Source: Biscogniauxia marginata (Eukaryota > Ascomycota > Sordariomycetes > Xylariales > Xylariaceae). Taken from it: a DNA stretch of 64,000 nt. Shown here piece by piece: positions 43,335 through 54,542 of this stretch; the stretch's first letter is position 1; each line of letters starts with the position of its first letter. Below the pieces are notes generated by a model, which was not told the DNA's origin, made no database searches, and saw only the letters and a list, made by a program, of their open reading frames with translations. The DNA lies in NCBI GenBank assembly GCA_022695795.1, contig MU404084.1:1-64000 (forward strand). Direction: 5' to 3'. Made by a program: the position numbers and the translations under genes.

Positions 43335-44432
43335 ATGATATCGTCAAAGGGCGGGCTTTGGTTGCCCCAGTGGCGGAAGCTTCTACTTGTCGCAGTTCTT
43401 CTCATACCCGCGTCCCTGTACCTCTACGAGAGCTACCGCACCGCCCAGCAACGCGAGTCCGTCAAGCAGAGCTCTCACCGGAAGATCAACTTCAACCAGA
43501 CCGACTCCGACACCTACCCCACCGTCAACCTCGTCGTCGCCTCCCTCCTCAAGGACGACATCTCCTGGACCCAGAACATCACCATCCCGAATCTCAGCAT
43601 CATCCGATATGTCAGCGACTATCTCGAGGCCGAGTTCCACCCTCCCGTCCCCAAGAAGGGGCGCGAGGCTCTAATCTACCACACCTACATGCACGACTTT
43701 TACGACGACCTACCCGACATCTCCATCATGGTGCATGCCGACGAGACATCTTGGCATGTGGAGAAGCTATTGAACCAGTCCATGACCTTCGCCCTATCGC
43801 ACCTGGACCTCCAGCAGGTTCTGCAGAGGCAATACTTCAACCTGCGCGTGAGCTGGGAGGGCGCGTGCCCCGACTGGATCAACACCACCTTCACGGACCA
43901 GGACGACGAGAAGAAGCTGGAGGAGCCGTACATGCACGAGGCCTTCAGCGAGAACTTCGCCACCAACGACGTACCCGAGATCCTCGGGGGTCCGTGCTGC
44001 TCGCAGTTCGCGGTGACGAGGGAGGCGGTGAGGCGGCACCCGCAGTCCCAATACCGGCAGAACATGGACTGGCTCGTCCAGACCGACTGGACCGACTACA
44101 TCGCCGGGCGCGTCTGGGAGCACATGTGGCCGTGGCTGTTCAAAGGCGAGGCCGTCGACTGCGCCATCGAGTGGAAGGCGTACTGCCGGATGTACCACAT
44201 CTGCTTTGACATCGAGAGCCGAGAGCGCGTTAACAGCCTCGAGGGCGAGAGGAAGGAGCTGATAAACAAGATAGATACCGTGAAGGAGCTCCTGGATCCA
44301 CAGGGCGGCTTGGACGCAAGGAGGCGGGTCGAAGAGATCGACGCGACCATGCAGGTCGAGCTGGAGAAGGCGCTCGAGAGGGGTCGCAGCGAGGCGGTTC
44401 GAATGGACCTCCTTTCGGATCTGTACACTTGA
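43335..44432 (+). CDS. DUF3431 type II membrane protein
   Basis: Single exon, 365 residues. After a short cytosolic start (MISSKGGLWLPQWRK), one hydrophobic segment (about 16-32, LLLVAVLLIPASLYLY) should anchor it with the rest in the lumen. The body matches the fungal DUF3431 family: VNLVVASLLKDD, DDLPDISIMVHADETSWH, and a Cys/Trp-rich end (CCSQFAVTREAVRRHP). The layout resembles a Golgi glycosyltransferase, and family members are often described as glycosyltransferase-like, but no activity is established to my knowledge. Potential N-glycosylation sites are present (NQT, NIT, NQS, NTT). The C-terminal 70 residues form a charged coiled-coil-like helix. Codon use is strongly GC-biased and the gene looks intact. 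Confidence 0.85.
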   Translation: MISSKGGLWLPQWRKLLLVAVLLIPASLYLYESYRTAQQRESVKQSSHRKINFNQTDSDTYPTVNLVVASLLKDDISWTQNITIPNLSIIRYVSDYLEAEFHPPVPKKGREALIYHTYMHDFYDDLPDISIMVHADETSWHVEKLLNQSMTFALSHLDLQQVLQRQYFNLRVSWEGACPDWINTTFTDQDDEKKLEEPYMHEAFSENFATNDVPEILGGPCCSQFAVTREAVRRHPQSQYRQNMDWLVQTDWTDYIAGRVWEHMWPWLFKGEAVDCAIEWKAYCRMYHICFDIESRERVNSLEGERKELINKIDTVKELLDPQGGLDARRRVEEIDATMQVELEKALERGRSEAVRMDLLSDLYT

Positions 44433-46966
44433 GAAGAACGTGGATCAAGTTTTTGGTGCTTTGCTTGCTTGCTCTCTTGCTCACATGCTTCGAGTCGTTC
44501 CTTTTTTGTGGCTGTTGTGGGAGGCAAGAAAAAAGTTGTTTATACGAAAGATACCCTAATGAAAGAACAGCTTCTTTTTTTTTTTTTCCGTTCATGCCAA
44601 GTATTATTTGAGTAATCTGTCGCCTGTCCTTATTTTAATTTTGGGGGAAAGTGTTTTGCGAATAAGAATTATGGTTAGTTGCATTGCAGAGGATGACTTG
44701 GCAAGCCTCGTCAGTCACAATAAGAACAAAAGAGGGGTCTTTCCCCCCCCTTGCCTCTGGGCTTCCGTCCTGTGTTAGACACGCGCACGCGTTATAAGTA
44801 TGACGTTCATGAGACATACGGATATCCGTATCGGGTTGCCAGCTCGACTGCCCCGTGTCTTAAAAACATCAGACTAAAGTCTCACAGATCTCATATGGAT
44901 AGCATCGGGTCAAGTTTTGGTTTGATAACAGGCAAGGCGGTAGAAGAGAGAAGAGAAGGAAGGGGACCAGTTTCTGAGTCTTAACCTCTTGGGGGGTTGT
45001 TTCTTCAACAATGGACAAACAAACAAGGATAACCAAGGAACTTGAGATGGAGAGAGAGAAGAAGGTTGACGGCTCCTGAAAACTAGGGACTGTTCTCATT
45101 GCCCACGATTCAGTCCAAATCAAATGATGATTTCATCGCCCATCATCTACTTTCCATTGTCTAATCTGCTTCTGTAGTGTTAGCTGTTTTCTTGGCCCTC
45201 GGGTCAACAATGGGGGTTTAACTGACAGGAGGGAGCCCATTGTACTATCTAGGTAGAGAGTAACGACTTGCCGCCGCCGCACATGCTGTGTTTTATGGAC
45301 AAAGTCGTGTCAAGTTGACTTCTTCGAGGTAGGCGAGCGCGGTGTGCCCTCCCCTGCGGAGAAATACGAACGGAAGAGGGGGAAGAGGAGGAGGAGGAGG
45401 AGGAGTGGAACACATGCGCACCTGGTGGTTCAGCCAGCTAGCTAGCCTGCTTGGACGAGAAGATGAAAAAAAAGATGAGGTTCAAGAGGGTATATTCTGA
45501 TCGGTTATTTTTAGTCCTTTTCCTCCGAAGCACCCGATGCCCGACTGAGTGTAAAATGTGTGGTTGTGTGTGTGGAGGACGGAGGTGATGGGAAGAAGTC
45601 TGGAAAATCAAGGTTTAGTGGCCAGGGACGGTTTATGCCTTACACCACAACGGGGACCTACTTGACAGGTCGATATTTTCAGATGCCCAGAGGCTATGAC
45701 GAGGGGAAGAATAGTAAAAGGAAGAAGAGGAAAAGGGGCACTAGGTGGTATGCAGAGGTCGTTTGTAGGGGGGAGGAAGGGAGAGGGGGTGTGGCGTTCG
45801 AGGGGTCCACGTGAACCACGTGAAGAAGAAGTAGAGAAAAGGGGCAAATCGGTTTCGGTTTCGCTGTTTCGCTGTTACGCGGTTGATCCAGCGTTTCGGA
45901 TCGACGGTGATTTTCATACTTAATTCACAAATTATTAATCATCCATTCTTCTCGTTTTGACTGTGCGCACTGCTATAGGGAAGTGAAGGGAAAGTGATGT
46001 TTTGTTGCTCCCCGAGCTCTATAGTCCCGCAGCGCCCGGCTATACTACACGATCTATATTTTTTTTCGGCAAGGCCGGAATCGGGTGGGGGAGGAGTGGG
46101 GGGGAGGGGTGAAGAGGAGCCGGAGAGAGCCGGGCGGTGGGAACAATGAGAAGTCAGCTGTCACAACCGCGACCCTGTTATTAATGCCATTGAAGGCAGA
46201 GGAGGAGGAGGCGTTCGTTTGTTTCTTGACACCTTGAACGACGGTTCCCGTGTTCCCGAAGCCTCGTTGCTACCCCAGCGTTGTCCGAGGCGGACCAGAC
46301 CAGACCAGATTACCAAATCAATAGTCTGTCTCTGGTATGTGATAGCCTCTGGTATGTGATGGCCGTCTTGGTGCCATCCTTATTCAAAGGACCATGGCAT
46401 GAAGGGGAATGGTTACCGGTAAGAGTAAGGTCGGTTGTCCTTCTAACTTAGAAGTCCATTGCTTACTTGTTAATCGATAGTCATGCGGCGTCTTGGCATC
46501 TTCGGAATCTTGGTGTTTTCACACTGGCGCCGATACTAGCGACATGTGGTGTTCTTTTCGCACTAGAAAGGCATCGCCATCGTTCAGACGGAATCAACTA
46601 TCTCTGAAAGCCGGGTGAGACGCTGGTCCACGGCGGAGGTCATCATCGCACCCCGGAGCGTCTATTCCTCTAGAGTCCTATACCTCGAGCCAAGGGCGCT
46701 TTAAGACAGTTCCTTGCAGGGGAGATGGTTATCATACCACTAATATGACCAGTTCCTATCACTTCTAGAAGCCTGCATCGAACGTTGGTAAAAGCTATCT
46801 TGTGATTCATCAGGCGGTTCTTGGAGTTTTTGCTTATTTTGCTAGTGTCTACATCGCCGGATCGAGATGGGTCTAACCCTAGCACCTGATTGATTTTGCC
46901 ATCGAGGCTGTCGATATAAGGTTCATTGCGGAAGGAATATCACAAGTATTACGAACAGTCACACTT

Positions 46967-47239
46967 CTAGGAGCCTGCTGGATCCCGAGGGACGGACGAA
47001 CTGATTACCATCCTGGCACACCTTAGTTCGTTGGGAGGCAAGTTGAAGGCTTTGTCATCGAGAATAAGGCCGAAGTCGTATTTCTCGGGGAACTTGACAG
47101 CCCTCATGCGAGGAAGTTTTGATATCACATTGCCGCCCTTGAGCCATGGGGACAACGACGCGCCTAGAGTCTCGCAACTCGCCTGAGCAGCGGGCCGTTG
47201 GCCCGCTCCGACGAACCATTGGCTTCGAGAAGTCAGCAA
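46967..47239 (-). other. Unassigned open frame, possible gene fragment
   Basis: A 90-codon frame includes ETLGASLSPWLKGGNVISKL and a KFPEKYDFGLILDDKAFNLP segment, which read like real protein rather than random translation. I know no family for it, and no exon could be attached on either side. It may be the relic of a gene lost from this gene-poor region. Confidence 0.2.
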
Positions 47240-50200
47240 GCCTTAGCTATCAAGGGATAATCGACGTGCAGATACCTAGGATGCAGGAATACAAGCTGGT
47301 GAAAAGGAGGGTTTGGGTCATGGTTTGGTAATCTTCAAGATGAAGATGGGGGTCATATCGAAAGTCTTATTGGCCTCTTGGCCCGCTACCTGACTTATAC
47401 TGGCATATACAGTTGAGGTGTAACGTTAAATCGCAAAGCAAGGCATCTTACCTGGCATGCGCAGGGATGTAGAAGCATGACGAGCCGTCTGGTTCATTTT
47501 AAGCAGGCCCTCTATCTAGCACCCGCCCCGGTATTGTTGATTGCCTTGCATTTGTTTGCACGTCTATGATTGCTTGAGGAGGGAGACACTGTCCGACTTC
47601 GGGGCCTTACTTATGTCACCCTAATCTTACGGGCATGGCACGCATGCGAAGAACTGTAGTAGAAAGAAATATTTTGGAGTCGATAATCTCGGTTCCAGCT
47701 GCGAGAGCACGCTCGCTTCTTCCGTGGGCTGGACCACCACAGCCAGCCACGTTGGAGAGGTCTCGCAAAGGGAGCCCCTAGTTCTGTAAGGCCACCACAA
47801 CTGGCCGCTCACTGCAGCGGTAAGATTTCAATATTTCGTACATGATACAGATACACAGTCCAATGGTACGGGTCTAGAGTAACTTTCAACCCATGTTGTG
47901 GGGATATCATGGGGGCTTGTCCATGAAGTGGTGTGATAATATCTAGGTTTATTCGGTTAGCTACCGGTGGCGTCAACTAGCGTCGACGTATACGGTTCGC
48001 GAGGCTGGCTATAGACGGATTTCCAAGAGTGATCGACCAACCAGGAACCAGGAAGTAGAGGAGCCCACCGCAAAGCTTGAGCGTTATACCGTGCAGCATA
48101 TTGACACCTGAATCACCCCTTCCGCTCGTTCCCTTGCCAGGCAGACAAGGCCCCAGATGCGAACCAAGGAAAATTTATGGCACAAGCCATGCTCGCTCCT
48201 TGCAGATCCACTATGGCCGCGCCGACAATGATAGGCGAGCCGGAACCTATCAACTAGATGTCGAACGCATTTTCGAGTTGTAGGTTGGAATTGTGTATGA
48301 AACCCCAAGGCATACAGAAACATACCACCAGCCGGGGATAGAGTGTTCTGAGTGGTCATCGAGCACACCGGCGAGAACTGCATAAAGGGTCGAGTTCTCA
48401 AAATAGCCAACGCCCGGTTCTCGCGAGGAGTTTCCATGGAAGAGATCCTTGCAGCTATCTCTTGGCTGGAACAGAATACGGGCTGTGCCTTACATGGGAC
48501 GAGGGGAGATATTCTAGCAGAGAGATCAGACGCAATTAGAGTCCCCCCTCTCGGAAGATCTCGCCGGACGTGGATAGTTCCCACCGTTCCTCAGATAAGC
48601 TTATAGATAGAGCCGACCGACTCCCCGGACCATTACGTGGCGAATAGGCACTCTGTAACGCCAGGTCATATCCTTAAAATTCTCCGAGCTCGATGTATTC
48701 TTGTTTTCCATCTCCAGGTCCTCATTGCGCCCTACGTCCGACCCTCCGAGCTAGGACAAGACCGCGAACCGCGAAGCTCGGGCTTTTTGTACCTATTCTT
48801 GAAACATGGATTCTTCTCGGTAACCGAAACCCAATGGTGGATGATCACAAAGTACAATACGACGAGCTCCTCTCAAGTCGAGACCACTCCGCAAATGCGA
48901 CTATGCGGCAGTTGGGGAATGGATGCCTACTTAAGCGCCAAGATACGCCCTTGTACGACTTCACTCCTTTCCTTCGTCTCTCAAGTGACCAAAAGAGCGT
49001 TGCATTGGGTAAGAATCTACTGTGCCCTCCGATTCACACAAGTCGCATAGGAGGGCAGCCCTCTGCCCCCCTCCTCCTGTCTAGACAGTGACAGTTATCA
49101 GTCAGCCGTTATGTAGAATGACGTGCATTGAAAAGTCACGGCGGCATGCTACGGAAAGGTAAATGGGGCTTGCGCGTCTTCGGGTGGTGAGCCAACCATA
49201 CCCTTGCCAGCTCGCGTGCGCGAGGCCCATGAGGTTACATTGCGGACCGCTCTCTGGCTCCACTTGTTACCGTAACCAGTTGTCTGCCGCTCGTGTGGGC
49301 CTAACGGCTGCGTCACCTATCTGGTTCTTTGAGCCGCATTGTATAGATCTAGCATTTATAGCCCTAGGGAAAGCGTCTGTGAGGAAGAGCCCTATGCGCG
49401 AACCCCTATTTTTGTGGACAGGGCATTATTAAGCAGAGTGAGACGTGCGGTAACAAACCCTTAGCGATTAAGACTAACAGGAAGCTATATACGAAAAAAC
49501 GGGACTTGTTTTGGAAAAAGCCCGTGGTAGCCGCATAATTTGAAACTGAGGTCTTGCTGGGTATTATCATGAACATAATTCGTGACCCTGCTCTCCATGT
49601 CGAACAGAGACATGTAGATCCACTCAAGGAGCGAGACATATCAAACCCTGGAGGCCAGATGAAGTCTTCTGCTCCGAGATAAGCTATGTCCGGAAAAGAT
49701 ATGTAAAAACTAATACACCGGGCCGTGACGGCTTCGGAAGAAGACCTCAAAAATAGTATAGGTCAAGTTGAAGACTTCGGCAGTGATTACGTTGCTCCGA
49801 GTTTTCTGGGGTTACAAAATCACTTCTCCATCATCGCTACCACTTCGTTGCCCAGATATGTTGCACTCTGTCTGAAGAGGATTTGTTGGATTTCAAGGCT
49901 GGGCCATCACTGAAGACTCCCATTGGGTGTCTATCTCATTGAGACGGGAATGGCCAACTATAGTCAGCTCGTCCACATGACATTGAAGGAGGGCTGATGA
50001 GTCATGGTTGAGCAACTACTGGCAATGTTCTAGTTCAGTAATAGAACACTTAGCTGACCCCATAAGATTTTCTGATATAACCCCATCACTAACCGTGAAG
50101 AGCTAGGGTAAGAAAGGCGCTTCTTGGCGCATACTGCGCGTTTGTCACTGTTTTCTAACGCCACGATATGCATGTCATACAGCTACATATGTACTGTACA

Positions 50201-51089
50201 GAGAGGTAATGCAGGAACGCACACAAGACGACTGAGAACATACCAAGTTATCTCCGCCCCTAGCCTTGAGCTGAGGTGGCTGGTGGCAACTGGCTTGAAC
50301 TCTTCCACCAGCGTCAACTTAATCAGCATGACTGATCCACCTGGTTCGATATCCCGGTTTATTCAACGACCCCGGAGCGCTATGATGTTCAAAACCTTGG
50401 AAAATATGTCTGCAGAGGATTATACCATGGTGGCGTCCGTACCAAAATTCACTAGCGGAGTTATTGAACCCCCCACGGACCGTGTCTGGTATAGACATCC
50501 AACTATAACCAGTAGCAGTATACTCCTCAAAGGGAGGATGCCTCGCATGGAGACTGTTATTGGTTTCCAAGATCGTCTTGCCCCTGTCTCTTCCCACGAT
50601 AATTCTATCCTGATATCACTGCTACTCAGTCTGGAAGGCGCTTATGAGGAGATGCTGACGAATGCATGATCACAGTTGGTCCGGTTAGTCAGATAGTAGC
50701 GGCCACCATGGCAGAAGGAACGCAGCTCGCTCTATTAACTCTTTCCGGCGATAGTCTCATTTCTTTAATCCTTGACAATATTGAATCGACCTGGCGAGAA
50801 CTCTGCATTCTCTGGAGCCGCACACCATCAGAGCGTTCATCTCATGATGGTTCATAACGTCTCACGATTTTTTCACCTTCACGAGCTCAAGTCGGCCCAA
50901 GACTAGGGTGACCCGCCGATGGCTCGCTGTCCGAGGGTTGCAACGCTCGCCGTAATTCGGTTGTATCGGGAGGGCTGCTTGACCATGGTACGCACCGGTG
51001 AACTCGACGAATATCCGTCAGTCAGCTATGATCAGATTCGACATAGTCTCGGATCTCTGGACTTCTCAAGTTCCGTCGTTGACATCGTG

Positions 51090-51098
51090 TATATAAAC
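51090..51098 (+). promoter_or_regulatory. TATA box of the laccase gene
   Basis: TATATAAAC lies 130 bases upstream of the laccase ATG and is followed by a CT-rich leader (about 51140-51220) that is typical of well-expressed fungal genes. Confidence 0.6.
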
Positions 51099-51227
51099 AC
51101 CATGATGTCTACAGGATGATGATCAAGAGAAAGGACACCAGCCTTCAACTCTCTACCACTTCTCACTCTCTCTCATATCTCACTCTTACTTCTTTAGGTC
51201 TCGTCTCATACAGACAATCTTTCCAAT

Positions 51228-53263
51228 ATGCATCTCATCACCTTTCTTTCTGGCCTAAGTGCCATAGTCTCTTATACATTCGTTAATGCTTCACCATTAA
51301 CTCACAGGCAACAATGCCAGTTTGACTCTGCCACGGCCCCCGAATGCTGGGGCGACTTCTCTCTCTCTACGAATTGGTATGATGAAGTACCTGACACCGG
51401 TGTCGTTCGGGAGTATTGGCTGGATATCGTGAACGGCACTGCTGCTCCCGATGGTTTCGAGCGAATGGTTTTGACTGTCAATGGATCCTTCCCTGGTCCT
51501 ACCATCGAGGCCGACTGGGGTGACACTGTTGGTGAGAGATACCCAGAATACCGAACTATAAATGAGACAACTTTCCACTGACCATCTCTTAGTGGTCCAC
51601 GTACATAATAGTTTACAAAACAACGGAACAAGCATCCACTTCCATGGCATTCGCCAGAACCATACGAATGATGCGGATGGCGTAGCGTCTATTACTCAAT
51701 GCCCGTCGGCACCGGGAGACGATCTCACGTATACATTCAGAGCCACGCAGGTATATTAAGCATAGGATCTATTATCATGGCCATGCTAACCGTTGTAAAC
51801 AGTATGGAACGACTTGGTACCACAGCCACTTTTCTCTCCAAGCCTGGTAAGTGGTCATCCCTACAAGCTCCAAGCTTCTCGTAGCTAATAGCTATTTAGG
51901 AACGGCGTTGCTGGTCCTATCATTATCAACGGACCCGCTTCTGCCCCTTACGATGAGGACAAGGGCACTATCTTTCTCACCGATTGGTTCCATCGGACGA
52001 GCGATCAACTGTATGCTCAGGCTTCAAGTGGCGGCCCCCCTACACCAGAAAACGGTCTGATAAATGGTCTCAATGTCTGGGAGGAGGGTGGAAGCCGATT
52101 TCAGACTAGCTTCACGGCCGGCACGTCATACAGACTGAGGCTTATCAACGGTGCCATGGACAACCACTTCAAGTTCTCAATCGACAACCACACGCTGACC
52201 GTCATCGCCGCCGATCTGGTTCCTGTCGTACCTTACACAACCAATATGGTAAGTATCGGAATCGGCCAGCGCTACGACGTCATCGTCGAGGCGAACCAAG
52301 AGCCCGGGAACTACTGGATGCGCGCGATCCCCCAGCTCGCGTGCGGCACCAACGATATGACGCTCGACATCAGGGGTATCGTGAGCTACGACGGTGTCGA
52401 CGCAGCAGAGCCGACGAGTCTTATGTGGACGTACGATGATACCTGCAACGACGAACCGCTGGAAGGCCTTGTCCCCTTCGTCCCTATCGATGCCCAAGCC
52501 GCGCAGGTACAAGAGATCCTGGACGCCGGCCTTGCCGTTGTCGACGGCTTCTTCAAGTGGACCATCAACTCCAACAGCTTCCTCTCTGACTGGGGAGAGC
52601 CGAGTAAGGCGCACCAAACATTTCCCCCCTTCCAGCTCAGCACATTACTAACTGATATGTCAATCAACAGCTCTTGAGAAGGTTCTCAACACCGGCGCGA
52701 CCTTCCGTGAGGATGAGAACATCATCACTCTGAACGAACAGAACCAGTGGGTGTATCTCGTGGTTGAATCCCAGCTCGGTCTTGTAAGTAATCTCCTAGA
52801 TTCCATTCGAGGAAAAATGGACGTTCAGCTAACGATAGACACAAAGGATCATCCGATTCACCTTCACGGACACGACTTCTTCATCCTCGCCCAGGAGGGA
52901 ATGGCGACATTCGACGACGCGTCGCCGCTGAACCTGGTCAACCCGATGCGAAGAGACGTCGCCATGTTGCCGGCGTCGGGCTACGTAGTCATGGCGTTCC
53001 AGAGCGACAACCCAGGCGTATGGCTCGCGCATTGCCACGTAGGCGCCCCCTCCCTCCCGCCCTCATATAAAACAAATAGCTAATGATATTTTGTCTTCTT
53101 TTAGATCGGCTGGCACACCTCTCAAGGTTTCGCTCTCCAGCTCGTGGAGCGCAACTCCGAGATCGCTGCTACCATCAACGAGGACGTGCTTGCCAATACT
53201 TGCGCGGCGTGGAACGAGTACGCCACCGCGAACGAAATCGAGCAGGAAGACTCGGGTGTATAA
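51228..53263 (+). CDS. Secreted laccase (multicopper oxidase)
   Basis: Seven exons: 51228..51531, 51593..51750, 51803..51846, 51900..52603, 52671..52783, 52847..53038 and 53105..53263; 557 residues, phases close. A signal peptide starts [15 protein letters not shown]. All four copper motifs are present: H117-F-H119-G, W159-Y-H161-S-H163, H443-P-I-H446-L-H448-G-H450 and H503-C504-H505-I-G-W-H509. The residue at the T1 axial position is Phe514; Leu is common in ascomycete laccases and Phe is linked to higher redox potential. The chain ends DSGV, matching the C-terminal plug (DSGL/I/V) of ascomycete laccases. It should oxidise phenols outside the cell while reducing oxygen to water. The exon 6 acceptor is AAG, chosen because it keeps [12 protein letters not shown]; a TAG at 52838 would shift the frame. 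Confidence 0.93.
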
Positions 53264-54542
53264 ACAAATTCACCACATCACCCGCCTTTCTTTTTCTCTC
53301 TTCTTTTCTTCTTCCATTCGTTTTCACTCCTTGGGTTAAGCCGCCGGTTCTCTAGGTTGGTGTATGTCTGCTCGTTCAGGGAAAATCTCCCGTTGCATTT
53401 AGTCACTCGCTTGAGAAGGGATCGCAACTCATTTCAATGGCGTCGCTGGTTTCTGTCTGTCGTTACCTCACCTATGTTATGTCGTCGATGAACTTATATT
53501 CAAACGTTTAGCGGAAAAGGGGAGGAGAGCCTACCTATTGAACGGGGCAGCATTTCAGTGCGCTGATCTTGGTATGTGTTCAAGTTTGTAAGTAAGTTTA
53601 TCTATTCTTGTATATAGTTCAGGTCAGCATTGGGGAGAAATGTATCTAGCAATTTGGTACGATTAGGATACATTAGTTGTACATAATAAGATTAAATAAC
53701 CCCCAGCTCTAACCTAGCCTTAATGAAAACTCAGTGTCTGTTGACTGTACTACCTAATGTAATGGTATAGTCTAGTAAGTTACCTACTCATTGTGTATAA
53801 GTTTGTGTATAAGTTTCAAGTTACTTACATGTATATAGGGGAGGGACTAGAGTTCATGAGGGGTTCAAGGCTTGGCCGACGTCGCTCGGTTACAAGCTTC
53901 GGTGCCTTATACTCTAAAATGTTCTATACGCCGAGCAAATCCACTAATAAGAAGCTATCGAAGCTTTCTTAGCCCTCTCGCATTTCCTATAGCGGGCCTA
54001 GGCTAGCAGAAAAGCCGCTAACCCCGCAACTCCGCAATCGTATAAAGAGCGCTAGCCTCGAGGTTGCAGGGGTTATCGATTCGCATTTCATCCACAGCCA
54101 ATCCTCTTCCCCCTTTCATCATCCCGTTTTTTCACTATCCTAGTGTAGAACAAGGGACGAGGAGTAATCCTCGGCTCTTGGTAGCCAACCGGATCCCTGT
54201 CCCGGGAGGTATGTATGGTGGAATGCGCGCTGTGGTATCATCGTGTTGTCCGTATAGGTAGCCAGGCATGTAATGCAGCTCTACCTTATCTCTATTAACC
54301 TGCACTCTTGTCTTCAACACCGCCCTGTCGTCCTACATGTCATATCGGCTAGGTAGGGGTTGTCCCATACTCTACGTACGGGTATATAATAAAGTCGTGC
54401 CACATTCCGTCGCATCGAGGACAGGCGGTCAAGTTTCTCTAAAGCCCCGCGCGATCCGTGGTATACAAAATACAATAACTCCTATTGAGCTTTATTCGCG
54501 GGGAAAAGGGTCAAAGAAAGGAGGAGATTAAAAAAAGTTAAG
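53264..54542. other. Laccase terminator and MFS promoter region
   Basis: No gene supported. It contains the 3' flank of the laccase gene and the upstream region of the MFS gene, with a GGGTATATAATAAAG box near 54380, about 160 bases before the MFS start. Confidence 0.4.

Larger units (their letters stand above)
44433..51227. other. Long gene-poor region
   Basis: About 6.8 kb with no gene I can support. It contains a (GAG)n tract near 45387-45404, a purine-rich G tract near 46084-46135, and scattered frames of 80-180 codons (48084-48584 minus, 48693-49091 plus, 50124-50669 plus). None has a recognisable motif, and several overlap on opposite strands. It is not AT-rich, so it is not an obvious RIP block. 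Confidence 0.45.

Noticed and set aside
48084..48584. A 166-codon minus-strand frame
   Set aside because: No motif or splice context supports it, and overlapping plus-strand frames look equally good.
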